DNA from: Onstottus_B sp049273855
Lineage (GTDB): Bacteria > Acidobacteriota > Blastocatellia > UBA7656
Reading direction: 5' to 3'
Length of the DNA stretch: 45,363 nucleotides
Assembly (NCBI GenBank): GCA_049273855.1
Contig: JBASRN010000208.1
Span: 1-45,363 of the forward strand
Shown in pieces: positions 1-7,354 of the stretch (the stretch's first letter is position 1; each line of letters opens with the position of its first letter). Both the position numbers and the translations under genes were made by a program. A model generated the notes under the pieces. It ran no database searches, was not told the DNA's origin, and was given only the letters and a program-made list of their open reading frames with translations.

Positions 1-39
1 CGGTACTACGAACGGTCTTACAAACAGGAGATCCGCAAA

Positions 40-681
40 ATGGAAGCGTTTATCAACGAAGCAGTCGAGCAATTCGCTCACGATCATACCGAGTCCGAGT
101 CGGACTTATTCATTCGCTTGCGTGATGAAACCTATCGGGACATGAACTGTCCGCAGATGCAGGTGGGTCGCATCGAGGGCCGTTTTCTCAAGATGCTTGT
201 CCGGCTGACCGGCGCGCGGCGAATTCTCGAGATCGGAATGTTCACCGGCTACAGTGCGTTGATGATGGCCGAGGGGCTTCCGGAAGACGGAAAGATAATT
301 ACCTGTGACGTCGATCCAAAGGCTGAAGCGATCGCGCGGCGCTACTTCGGCGAAAGTCCCAACGGTCACAAGATCGAGATCAGAATGGGACCGGCGCTCG
401 AGACGATCAGGACTCTCGGGGGTCCGTTGGATATGGTCTTCATCGACGCCGACAAAGGAAACTACTCGAACTATTATCAAGCTGTTTTCCCGCTCGTGCG
501 ACCGGGCGGTTTGATCGTGGCGGATAACGTGTTGTGGAGCGGACGGGTGCTTCGTCCTGAAAGCCCCGACGATCACGCAATCGTCGCCTTCGACAAGCTC
601 GTCCAGTCAGACTCTCGGCTCGAAAACGTCTGCCTCACCGTTAGAGACGGAATGATGCTCGCCTGGAAGAAGCCTGCCTAG
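40..681 (+). CDS. Class I SAM-dependent O-methyltransferase (CCoAOMT family)
   Basis: A 213-residue protein that should transfer a methyl group from SAM to a hydroxyl on a small, probably catechol-like substrate in the cytoplasm. The SAM-binding motif I is EIGMFTGYSAL at residues 64-74, the acidic ribose-binding loop is CDVDP near 89-93, and the DMVFIDADKGNY block near 130-145 carries the aspartates that bind the divalent metal in this family. Length fits the family (about 210-230). An AGGAG ribosome site at 26-30 lies nine bases before the ATG. It looks monocistronic in what can be seen, but the upstream side is cut by the window edge. The natural substrate cannot be deduced. Confidence 0.9.
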   Translation: MEAFINEAVEQFAHDHTESESDLFIRLRDETYRDMNCPQMQVGRIEGRFLKMLVRLTGARRILEIGMFTGYSALMMAEGLPEDGKIITCDVDPKAEAIARRYFGESPNGHKIEIRMGPALETIRTLGGPLDMVFIDADKGNYSNYYQAVFPLVRPGGLIVADNVLWSGRVLRPESPDDHAIVAFDKLVQSDSRLENVCLTVRDGMMLAWKKPA

Positions 682-812
682 TAAACTTGGTTGTAACCGC
701 ATACCCGCCGATCTCGTCTAAGCCAGTGGCGAAAAAGACTGATCAAGTTCTATCAGCAGTCATGAAGCCAGCGAATATTCCTCACACGAATCACGAAGCA
801 AGGAGAGTTGAT

Positions 813-1313
813 ATGAAACGGATTTCAATAGCAGTAGTTTTGTTCTGCGTTCTGGCCGTAGGATCGGTCAGCGCAACGGGAACGGATTTCTCGGGCACGT
901 GGGTGCTCGACAAAGCGAAGAGCGAAGGCTTGCAGGGGCCGATGGCCGGCGTTGACCAGACCTGGGTCGTCACTCAGGACGCAAAGACGTTGACTGCCGA
1001 AATGCAGTTCTCTGGAGGCCAGCAGGAAATGCCGGCTCAAAAGAGGACCTACAACCTGGACGGCAGCGAGACAACGGCCGAGGTAACCGGTCGATTCCCC
1101 GGAAAGGCGGCGCTCAAGGCGAAGTGGATGGGCGATGGCAAGATCCTCGAACTGAACTCTGTTCAGAGCGCGAATGTGCAGGGTAACGACATCAAGATCA
1201 CTCGCACCGAACACTGGGAGCTTGCGGATGGCGGCAAAACCCTGAAGGTTCATCGGACGACAGAAAGCCCGCGCGGGACTCAAGAAAGCAAGCTGACGCT
1301 CACGAAGAAGTAG
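813..1313 (+). CDS. Small secreted protein of unknown function
   Basis: A 166-residue exported protein. The N-terminus has two basic residues, a hydrophobic stretch (about residues 5-17) and a VSA cleavage-like site, a typical Sec signal peptide. The mature part opens with DFSGTWVLDKAKS, a motif I associate with lipocalin-like beta-rich secreted proteins that are common in Acidobacteriota. No catalytic residues are recognised. The start is the ATG at 813 because AGGAGAG at 801-807 precedes it and the signal peptide begins there; the frame is open further upstream without a ribosome site. Its stop overlaps the 3' end of the convergent SDR gene by 14 bases. Confidence 0.7.
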   Translation: MKRISIAVVLFCVLAVGSVSATGTDFSGTWVLDKAKSEGLQGPMAGVDQTWVVTQDAKTLTAEMQFSGGQQEMPAQKRTYNLDGSETTAEVTGRFPGKAALKAKWMGDGKILELNSVQSANVQGNDIKITRTEHWELADGGKTLKVHRTTESPRGTQESKLTLTKK

Positions 1314-2082
1314 GCGCGTCGAAACTCGCTTGCAGTCTTCTCATGCCGCGAAGCCACCGATCGTGGTCGGTGGCTTTGCGGCGCAAGTACTCGGCCACCT
1401 CGGGGTGCGGCAGAATCAAGAAGCGCTCCTCCTCCAACCCCTTGACCACGCAATCCGCGACTTGTTCGGGTTCGAGCATTCCCGCTCTCAGAAACTGGCC
1501 AGGTCCGCCGGCCGAACGCCTCAACAGATCGGTGTTCACGCCTTGCGGACAAAGACACGAGACCCTGATCCCTCGATCGCCGTGAGTGATAGAAAGCCAC
1601 TCGGCATAGGCGACCGCCGCGTGCTTGGTCACCGAGTACGGCGCGGATCCGATCTGCGCCAGCAAACCGGCCGCGGAAGCCGTGTTGAGCAGGTAGCCTT
1701 CGCCGCGCGCAAGCATCTGAGGCACAACTGCCCGCGCGGCGTAGATGTGCGCCATTACGTTCACTTCCCAGATGTTCTGCCAGATCTCATTGGGCTCGTC
1801 GGCGCCGCCCGGGGTTCCAATTCCGGCATTCGAGCAGAACAGATCGATCGCGCCGTAGGCCTCGTTCGTCTTCTGCACGAGGTTGATTATGTCGGCTTCG
1901 CGGGCGACGTTTGTTGTAATAGCCAGCCCGCCGATTTGCTTTGCGACTCGCGACGCGGCCTGGGCGTCGAGGTCGGCGACTACGACGCCGCGCGCGCCTT
2001 CACGAGCGAAACGCTCGCAAAGAGCCCTCCCGATCCCGTGCGCTCCTCCGGTGACGACCCCGACTTTGTCTTTGAGTCTCAT
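1300..2082 (-). CDS. Short-chain dehydrogenase/reductase (SDR)
   Basis: A 260-residue classical SDR expected to oxidise or reduce an alcohol/ketone with NAD(P). It shows the Rossmann motif TGGAHGIG (about residues 11-18), an acidic residue after beta-2 (VVADLD) suggesting NAD preference, the CSNAG motif, the catalytic Ser in NTASAAG and the YxxxK pair (YSVTK). Its ATG directly abuts the stop of the acyl-CoA dehydrogenase gene upstream on the same strand, so the two are probably co-transcribed and translationally coupled. Together they may act in degradation of a fatty acyl or related CoA ester, but the substrate is unknown. Confidence 0.9.
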   Translation of the reverse strand: MRLKDKVGVVTGGAHGIGRALCERFAREGARGVVVADLDAQAASRVAKQIGGLAITTNVAREADIINLVQKTNEAYGAIDLFCSNAGIGTPGGADEPNEIWQNIWEVNVMAHIYAARAVVPQMLARGEGYLLNTASAAGLLAQIGSAPYSVTKHAAVAYAEWLSITHGDRGIRVSCLCPQGVNTDLLRRSAGGPGQFLRAGMLEPEQVADCVVKGLEEERFLILPHPEVAEYLRRKATDHDRWLRGMRRLQASFDAPTSS

Positions 2083-3285
2083 CTACTCGTACTTTCTCAG
2101 CTCGAGCTTTGCTATCGCTTCGCGGTGAACTTCGTCGGGACCGTCGGCTAACCGAAGTGTTCGAGCGTTGGCCCACGCCGCCGCAAGCTCAAACTCCTGG
2201 CTCACTCCTCCGCCCCCACAAGCTTGAATCGCGCGATCTATAACTCGCAACGCCATGTTGGGCGCGATCACTTTGATCATCGCGATCTCCGCGCGTGCCG
2301 CTTTGTTGCCGACCGTGTCCATCATGTAAGCGGCCTTCAAAGTCAGCAACCGCGACTGCTCGATTTCGATTCGCGACGTGGCGATGTCTGCGCGAATCGT
2401 TCCCTGCTCCGAGATGCGTTTCCCAAATGCGACTCGCGAGCCGGCCCGCTTACACATGGTTTCAAGCGACCGCTCGGCAAGCCCGACCAATCTCATGCAG
2501 TGATGTATGCGCCCGGGTCCCAACCTCCCCTGCGCTATCTCGAACCCGCGTCCTTCGCCGAGCAGCAGATTCGACACCGGCACCCGCACATTCTCAAAGG
2601 TCACCTCGCCGTGCCCGTGCGGCGCGTGATCGTAGCCGAACACCGTCAGCATTCGCGTGATCCTGATGCCCGGCGTATCCATCGGCACAACGATCATTGA
2701 CTGTTGCTTGTGGGTCGCGGCCTTGGGGTCGGTCTTGCCCATGAAGATCGCGATCTTGCACCGAGGATCGCCCGCGCCCGAGCTCCACCACTTGTGGCCG
2801 TTGATGACATAGCTGTCGCCGTCCCGCACTATGCTGGCTTGAATGTTGGTCGCGTCGGATGAAGCAACCCCGGGCTCGGTCATAGCGAAGCAAGAACGAA
2901 TCTCGCCGTCGAGCATCGGCTTTAGCCATCTCTCCTTTTGCTCGTCCGAACCGTAACGCGCGAGCACTTCCATGTTTCCGGTATCAGGCGCCGAGCAGTT
3001 GAACACCTCGGGGGCCATCGGCGACCGACCCATGATCTCGCACAGCGGCGCGTACTCGAGGTTCGACAGGCCTTCGCCGAACGGATTCTCAGGCAGAAAC
3101 AGATTCCACAATCCCGCCGCTCGCGCCTTCGGCTTGAGCTCTTCGATGATCGAGGTCGGCTGCCAGCGATCTCCTTCATCGATCTGCTTGTAGAAGACCT
3201 TCTCGTTAGGATAGACGTGCTCATCCATGAAAGCAGTGAGCTTCTTCTGAAGCTGCTTCACCTTGTCGGAATACTCAAACTCCAT
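2083..3285 (-). CDS. Acyl-CoA dehydrogenase (ACAD10/11-like)
   Basis: A 400-residue FAD-dependent acyl-CoA dehydrogenase that introduces the alpha-beta double bond in an acyl-CoA. Visible family landmarks are the N-terminal helical domain, CFAMTEPGVASSDATN (FAD/substrate contacts), the INGHKWWSSGA stretch of the middle beta domain, and the C-terminal IQACGGGGVSQ and DGPDEVHRE motifs. The pattern and length resemble the bacterial relatives of ACAD10/11. AAAGGA lies about eight bases before the ATG. It sits 24 bases after the pterin dehydratase gene and directly before the SDR gene, forming a three-gene reverse-strand operon. Confidence 0.92.
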   Translation of the reverse strand: MEFEYSDKVKQLQKKLTAFMDEHVYPNEKVFYKQIDEGDRWQPTSIIEELKPKARAAGLWNLFLPENPFGEGLSNLEYAPLCEIMGRSPMAPEVFNCSAPDTGNMEVLARYGSDEQKERWLKPMLDGEIRSCFAMTEPGVASSDATNIQASIVRDGDSYVINGHKWWSSGAGDPRCKIAIFMGKTDPKAATHKQQSMIVVPMDTPGIRITRMLTVFGYDHAPHGHGEVTFENVRVPVSNLLLGEGRGFEIAQGRLGPGRIHHCMRLVGLAERSLETMCKRAGSRVAFGKRISEQGTIRADIATSRIEIEQSRLLTLKAAYMMDTVGNKAARAEIAMIKVIAPNMALRVIDRAIQACGGGGVSQEFELAAAWANARTLRLADGPDEVHREAIAKLELRKYE

Positions 3286-3309
3286 ACGTTGATCCTTTCT
3301 TATGTCCGT

Positions 3310-3621
3310 TTATGATTCGGGCTCGCCAGCAAGCGCATCAATTTTTTCCGCGAGCGAGAAGTCGTGTTCGGTCACGCCGCCGGCTACGTGGGTCCAGTTG
3401 CGCACTGTCACTTCCTTATAGTGAATCATAAGGTCCGGATGATGATTGACCGACTCGGCTAAGTAGGCCACGGCATTCACGAACGAGATCGCACGCACAA
3501 AGTTCTTGAACCGGTACGTCTTCTCGATCCAATTCGCGACCCGCGACCATCCGTTCAGCCGCGCCAGCCTGTCTCCGATTTCATCATCGGTTAGAACTGC
3601 AGCGCGTGAATCACAAATCAT
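3310..3621 (-). CDS. phhB: Pterin-4a-carbinolamine dehydratase
   Basis: A 103-residue protein of the PCD/DCoH family, which dehydrates 4a-hydroxytetrahydropterin so that the pterin cofactor of aromatic amino acid hydroxylases can be recycled. Diagnostic pieces are the FVNAVAYLAESVNHHPDL segment, whose paired histidines form the active site, and the following W-T-H (NWTHVAGGVTEHD). The length is typical. No aromatic amino acid hydroxylase is visible nearby, so in this organism the protein may serve molybdopterin or another pterin pathway. It is the first gene of the operon with the acyl-CoA dehydrogenase and SDR, and is divergent from the DUF4097 gene. Confidence 0.9.
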   Translation of the reverse strand: MICDSRAAVLTDDEIGDRLARLNGWSRVANWIEKTYRFKNFVRAISFVNAVAYLAESVNHHPDLMIHYKEVTVRNWTHVAGGVTEHDFSLAEKIDALAGEPES

Positions 3622-3793
3622 CGTTGCTCGTCATCCGTCGGTGACCAGACGCTTATTGTGTTACCCACCCGTGGGCGCGTCAACCCACTACGACGACTTG
3701 TCGCCGCAAGTCGCCCGGCGAGGTGAAACCTTTCATCGAGCCGTGCCACTCACTACCGCTTCACAAAAAGCCTCGGAAGGAGTTCAACTGATT

Positions 3794-4537
3794 ATGAGTA
3801 AGAAACTGTTTCGCCTCTTTATGATCTCGTCAATTGTCGTGATGGTTGCGGCAGGGACGGCTTCCGCTCAAGACTTCCAGAAGTCGTACCGGCTTGCTTC
3901 GGGCGGGCAAATTCACATCGGCAACATCTCGGGCGATGTCATAGTAACCGGCTATGAAGGAGACTCGATCATCGTCAAGGGAATCAAGAAGGGCCGCGAC
4001 AGCGACAAGGTCGAGGTCGAAGACAAGAGCACAGGCGGTCGCGTGGATGTGGGAGTGCGTTATCCCAGGAACTGCGATTGCGACGCCAGCATCCAGTTTG
4101 AAGTTCAGGTGCCGCGGTCGGTGAGCTACATCTTCGATGGAATCTCGTCGGTAAGCGGCGACGTCGAAATAAGCGGCGTAACGGGCCGGGTGCGCGCTTC
4201 GGCGGTGAGCGGCGACGTGCGGGTCAAAAACGTCTCGGGCTCGGTCAGCGCTACGGCGGTTAGCGGCGACGTCGAAGTTGCCGTGGATCGTCTCGAAGGC
4301 GACGACGATATGAAGTTCTCGAGCGTCAGCGGCGACGTGAGCGTCAACCTTCCCTCGAACCTCGACGCGGATGTTGACCTTTCCAGCTTCAGCGGCTCAA
4401 TTAAAACCGACTTTCCGATCGAAGTGCGGACTGAGAAGTACGGCTCTCGCAGTTCAGCGCGGGGCAAGATCGGCGAGGGCTCGGCGCGACTGAAGATGTC
4501 GTCGATCTCAGGTGACATTAGCCTGCGGCATCCCTGA
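3794..4537 (+). CDS. Secreted DUF4097-type beta-repeat protein
   Basis: A 247-residue exported protein with a signal peptide (basic MSKK, hydrophobic LFMISSIVVMVAAG, cleavage near ASAQ). The mature part is built from repeated units around SxxSGDV, seen at least five times (SVSGDVEI, AVSGDVRV, AVSGDVEV, SVSGDVSV, SISGDISL), which predicts a right-handed beta-solenoid as in DUF4097/DUF4098 proteins. At DNA level the unit recurs as near-identical AGCGGCGACGT blocks between 4150 and 4340, a place prone to copy-number change. The start is the ATG at 3794, preceded by AAGGAG at 3777-3782; the frame is open upstream but without a signal peptide. Function is unknown, probably an envelope or periplasmic protein. 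Confidence 0.8.
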   Translation: MSKKLFRLFMISSIVVMVAAGTASAQDFQKSYRLASGGQIHIGNISGDVIVTGYEGDSIIVKGIKKGRDSDKVEVEDKSTGGRVDVGVRYPRNCDCDASIQFEVQVPRSVSYIFDGISSVSGDVEISGVTGRVRASAVSGDVRVKNVSGSVSATAVSGDVEVAVDRLEGDDDMKFSSVSGDVSVNLPSNLDADVDLSSFSGSIKTDFPIEVRTEKYGSRSSARGKIGEGSARLKMSSISGDISLRHP

Positions 4538-4576
4538 CCGCGGGTTCACTCGCCAATGCGAATGTCTTCTTTGCGT

Positions 4577-4659
4577 AACCTCTGCGCCTCCGCGACTCCG
4601 CGGTTAACAGGGGTTTCGACGCTGATTAACCGCGGAGACACAGAGCCGCATCAGAGGTT
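4577..4659. repeat. Imperfect palindrome (CCGCGG core family)
   Basis: The arms 4577-4607 and 4626-4659 are reverse complements apart from a few mismatches and a small indel; the inner ends CCGCGGTTAA / TTAACCGCGG match exactly. Similar CAGAG/GCGCAGAG blocks follow to about 4690. It fills the gap between the DUF4097 gene and the rpmE promoter. Confidence 0.7.
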
Positions 4660-4720
4660 GCGCAGAGAAAACAGAGTTGCGCAGAGAAACCATTCAAATC
4701 AGGACACTACTCGGCCAACC

Positions 4721-4750
4721 TTGACACCTGATCACTCTATCGGCTAGGTT
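4721..4750 (+). promoter_or_regulatory. Putative sigma-70 promoter of rpmE
   Basis: TTGACA at 4721-4726 is a perfect -35 box; an 18-base spacer leads to TAGGTT at 4745-4750, a weak -10. Transcription would start near 4757, giving a leader of roughly 37 bases before rpmE. Confidence 0.4.
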
Positions 4751-4793
4751 TACGTGTTGATTTGACTGAAAACTTCGCGACAGGAGCAATGAA

Positions 4794-5018
4794 GTGAAGC
4801 CTGACATTCATCCGAAATACGTAAACGCGACCGTGCATTGCGCGTGCGGCGAAACGTGGCAGACTCGCTCGACCAAATCGGAGATTCGTCTCGAGATATG
4901 CTCGAACTGTCACCCGTTCTTCACCGGCAAGCAGAAGCTCGTAGACACTGCCGGCCGCGTCGAGCGCTTCAATCGCAAGTACGGCCGCAAGACAGAGGCC
5001 GAAGCTACCGAAGCTTAA
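4794..5018 (+). CDS. rpmE: 50S ribosomal protein L31, zinc-binding form
   Basis: A 74-residue ribosomal protein of the large subunit. It begins MKPDIHPKY and has the zinc-binding cysteines C16, C18, C36 and C39 (CAC and CSNC), marking the C+ type that needs zinc, followed by the conserved HPFFTGKQKLVDTAGRVERF block. The start is a GTG at 4794, set by AGGAG at 4782-4786 eight bases upstream. An ATG at 4789 just before it opens a two-codon frame (ATG AAG TGA) and cannot be the start. The following genes are DUF1385, prfA and, after one gene, prmC, an arrangement that recurs in many bacteria. Confidence 0.95.
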   Translation: MKPDIHPKYVNATVHCACGETWQTRSTKSEIRLEICSNCHPFFTGKQKLVDTAGRVERFNRKYGRKTEAEATEA

Positions 5019-5035
5019 CCAATCCACAACCGAAT

Positions 5036-5129
5036 ATTGGTTGCCGGGCTCCAAAGGCCGCCTCGAGTGCTGAAGGCTCTCCGCGAGAGCGTTGAGCGAT
5101 TGAGGCGCAAGCGGATTCCGGCAACCAAT
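5036..5129 (+). other. Nested stem structure between rpmE and the DUF1385 gene
   Basis: Three nested complementary pairs are visible: a perfect 12-base outer pair (5036-5047 with 5118-5129, ATTGGTTGCCGG), a middle pair CGCCTC/GAGGCG (5059-5064 with 5102-5107) and an inner hairpin GCTCTC/GAGAGC with a three-base loop (5076-5081 with 5085-5090). An RNA from this 94-base region could fold into one long interrupted hairpin. It could be a structured leader for the DUF1385-prfA genes, a processing or attenuation site, or another palindromic repeat. Confidence 0.5.
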
Positions 5130-5146
5130 TTCTATTTAGATTTACC

Positions 5147-6241
5147 ATGCGAGAAGACCAGATAGTAGTAGGCGGGCAGGCGGTCATCGAAGGCGTGATG
5201 ATGCGCGCCCCGCACTCGTACGCGGTTGCGGTGCGCAAGCCAAACGGAGAGATCGTCTCGAAGAGCGAGCTTATGCCGGCGCTTTCCCTTAAGTACCCAA
5301 TCTTGAAGCTGCCGGTGCTGCGCGGCTCGGCTGTGCTTATCCAGTCGATGGTGCTTGGCATCAAGGCGCTCAACTTTTCGGCCAACGTGGCCTTTCACGA
5401 AGCCGAGAGCGACTCGTCCGGGGACGAGAGGGCCGAACCTCTTCCAATGGTGATGACGGGACCTTCCCAACTAGGGGCCGTCGCCGTCGGCACGGAAACA
5501 AAACCCGAGGTCACGACAGCGGCCAAGCGACCCGGAAAGACAACGGCAGCCGGCGCGGCGGGCTCGATTATCTTCGCGATATTCTTCAACGTTCTGCTAT
5601 TTATCGTGCTGCCGTTGCTGCTGACCAACATCCTGTTTGCCTATTTCGGGGGCGGGACGATCGGCGCGGCGTCGGAGAGCGGCACCTGGTACGCGGACGC
5701 ATGGGCGTGGCTTCGCGCAGCGCTGAATCCAATCAGGCCGTCGGTAGCTTTCAACCTGGTAGACGGGCTGATCCGAATGACTTTCTTTCTGATCATGATC
5801 ACATCCATGTCGCTGCTGCGTGACATCCGACGGGTCTTCGAGTATCACGGCGCCGAGCACAAAGTCGTCTACACGTGGGAAGCGGACGAAGAGTTGACGG
5901 TGGCTAACGCTCGCACGAAACGTCGCCAGCACCCGCGCTGCGGGACCAGTTTCCTGATGGTTGTGATGCTTGTTTCGATCGTGGCGTTCTCGGTGGTGAA
6001 GTTCGACTCGCTGTTCCTGAACTTCCTTGTGCGGCTGACGCTGATCCCGGTTGTGGCGGGTGTCTCTTACGAGATTATTCGCGCATCGGCTAAGAGCAAG
6101 GCTCAATGGTTCTTTTCGGTGATCACACGGCCCGGTTTGTGGATGCAGAACATCACGACAAAGGAGCCCGACGATTCTCAGTTGGAAGTCGCGATTGTTG
6201 CGCTGAAGGAGTCGCTGAAGCTGGAGCCTGCGAATGTTTGA
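5147..6241 (+). CDS. DUF1385 family membrane protein (YqhQ-like)
   Basis: A 364-residue integral membrane protein of the DUF1385 family, whose biochemical role is not established. The N-terminus VGGQAVIEGVMMR and the internal EYHGAEHKVV and HPRCGTSF motifs are family hallmarks. Hydrophobic segments lie at about residues 145-168, 205-225 and 270-310. A low-complexity insert at about residues 85-135, rich in Glu, Ala and Thr, separates the N-terminal motif from the first membrane helix. The gene overlaps prfA by eight bases, so the two are translationally coupled; DUF1385 next to rpmE and prfA is a conserved association. Confidence 0.9.
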   Translation: MREDQIVVGGQAVIEGVMMRAPHSYAVAVRKPNGEIVSKSELMPALSLKYPILKLPVLRGSAVLIQSMVLGIKALNFSANVAFHEAESDSSGDERAEPLPMVMTGPSQLGAVAVGTETKPEVTTAAKRPGKTTAAGAAGSIIFAIFFNVLLFIVLPLLLTNILFAYFGGGTIGAASESGTWYADAWAWLRAALNPIRPSVAFNLVDGLIRMTFFLIMITSMSLLRDIRRVFEYHGAEHKVVYTWEADEELTVANARTKRRQHPRCGTSFLMVVMLVSIVAFSVVKFDSLFLNFLVRLTLIPVVAGVSYEIIRASAKSKAQWFFSVITRPGLWMQNITTKEPDDSQLEVAIVALKESLKLEPANV

Positions 6242-7313
6242 CAGATTAGATGCAATAGAACAGAGGCTGGAAGACGTCTCGCGGCAACTCAGCGATCGGG
6301 AACTGCTCGCGGACCAGCAGAAGTACACCCAGGTCGCGAGGCAGCACCGCGAGCTTGAAGAGATCGTCACTAAGTATCGTGAGTACAAATCGCTCGTCGC
6401 CGGCATCGCCCCAACCGAGGAGATGCTGACTGCCGAAGACGATCCCGAGATGCTCGCACTCGCGCGCAACGAGCTGTCGGAACTGCAAGAGCGGCGCGAT
6501 AAAGTCGAAGCCGAGCTGAAAGTCTTACTGCTGCCCAAGGACCCCAACGACGAAAAGAACGTCATCCTCGAAATTCGAGCCGGCACGGGAGGCGACGAAG
6601 CTACGCTGTTCGCCGCTGACATCATGCGGATGTACTCCCGCTACGGCGAGCGGCAGAAGTGGCGCGTTCAAGTCCTGGACGCAAGCGAGTCGGGCATCGG
6701 CGGGTTCAAGGAGGCGATCCTGCTGATCGAAGGCACGCGGGTCTACTCGAAGCTCAAACACGAATCGGGCGTCCATCGAGTTCAGCGAGTCCCGCAGACA
6801 GAAGCCTCGGGTCGCATTCACACCTCGGCCATCACCGTCGCCGTTTTACCCGAAGCCGAAGAAGTAGACATCAAGATAGATCCGAAGGACCTGCGCATCG
6901 ACACGTTCTGCTCGTCGGGTCCCGGCGGGCAATCGGTGAACACGACCTACTCGGCTGTTCGGATAACTCATCTACCTTCAAACACAGTTGTGTCGATGCA
7001 GGACGAGAAATCGCAGATCAAGAACCGTGAAAAGGCGATGCGGGTGTTGCGCTCGCGGCTGCTCGAGATGGAGCAGGACAAACAGCACCAGGCCATCGCA
7101 AGCGAACGGCGCTCGATGGTTGGCTCAGGCGACCGCTCGGAGAAAATTCGGACATACAACTTCAAAGACAATCGTGTGACCGATCACCGGATCGGCTACA
7201 CATCTCACCAGTTGAGCCTGTTTATGGAGGGCGACATCGGCGAGTTGATCGACGCACTTGTGGCGCATTACGAAGCCGAGAAGCTCAAGGGCGACGCCGA
7301 AGCCGCCGCATAG
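6234..7313 (+). CDS. prfA: Peptide chain release factor 1
   Basis: A 359-residue release factor that reads UAG and UAA in the ribosomal A site and triggers peptide release. The GGQ catalytic motif is at residues 231-233 in SGPGGQSVN. The stop-codon recognition region has a PxT tripeptide (PQT in VPQTEASGRIHTS), the RF1 form as opposed to SPF in RF2. REIRAGTGGDEA-like and RSEKIRTYNF blocks are also present. The ATG at 6234 overlaps the end of the DUF1385 gene. Its glutamine 233 is the expected substrate of the PrmC methyltransferase encoded 1.7 kb downstream. Confidence 0.97.
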   Translation: MFDRLDAIEQRLEDVSRQLSDRELLADQQKYTQVARQHRELEEIVTKYREYKSLVAGIAPTEEMLTAEDDPEMLALARNELSELQERRDKVEAELKVLLLPKDPNDEKNVILEIRAGTGGDEATLFAADIMRMYSRYGERQKWRVQVLDASESGIGGFKEAILLIEGTRVYSKLKHESGVHRVQRVPQTEASGRIHTSAITVAVLPEAEEVDIKIDPKDLRIDTFCSSGPGGQSVNTTYSAVRITHLPSNTVVSMQDEKSQIKNREKAMRVLRSRLLEMEQDKQHQAIASERRSMVGSGDRSEKIRTYNFKDNRVTDHRIGYTSHQLSLFMEGDIGELIDALVAHYEAEKLKGDAEAAA

Positions 7314-7354
7314 TCAGATCAACAAAGATCTCGTTTCGAAAGAGGCCACGCCGC

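Noticed and set aside
1330..2151. A 273-codon + strand frame opposite the SDR gene
   Set aside because: It covers a complete SDR with all catalytic motifs and has no start signal.
4570..4690. CRISPR-like direct repeats
   Set aside because: The units form one imperfect palindrome with short internal periodicity, not regularly spaced repeats with unique spacers; no cas genes are present.
5597..6625. A 342-codon reverse-strand frame over the DUF1385 gene and prfA
   Set aside because: Low-complexity Ser/Arg-rich sequence opposite two strongly supported genes.
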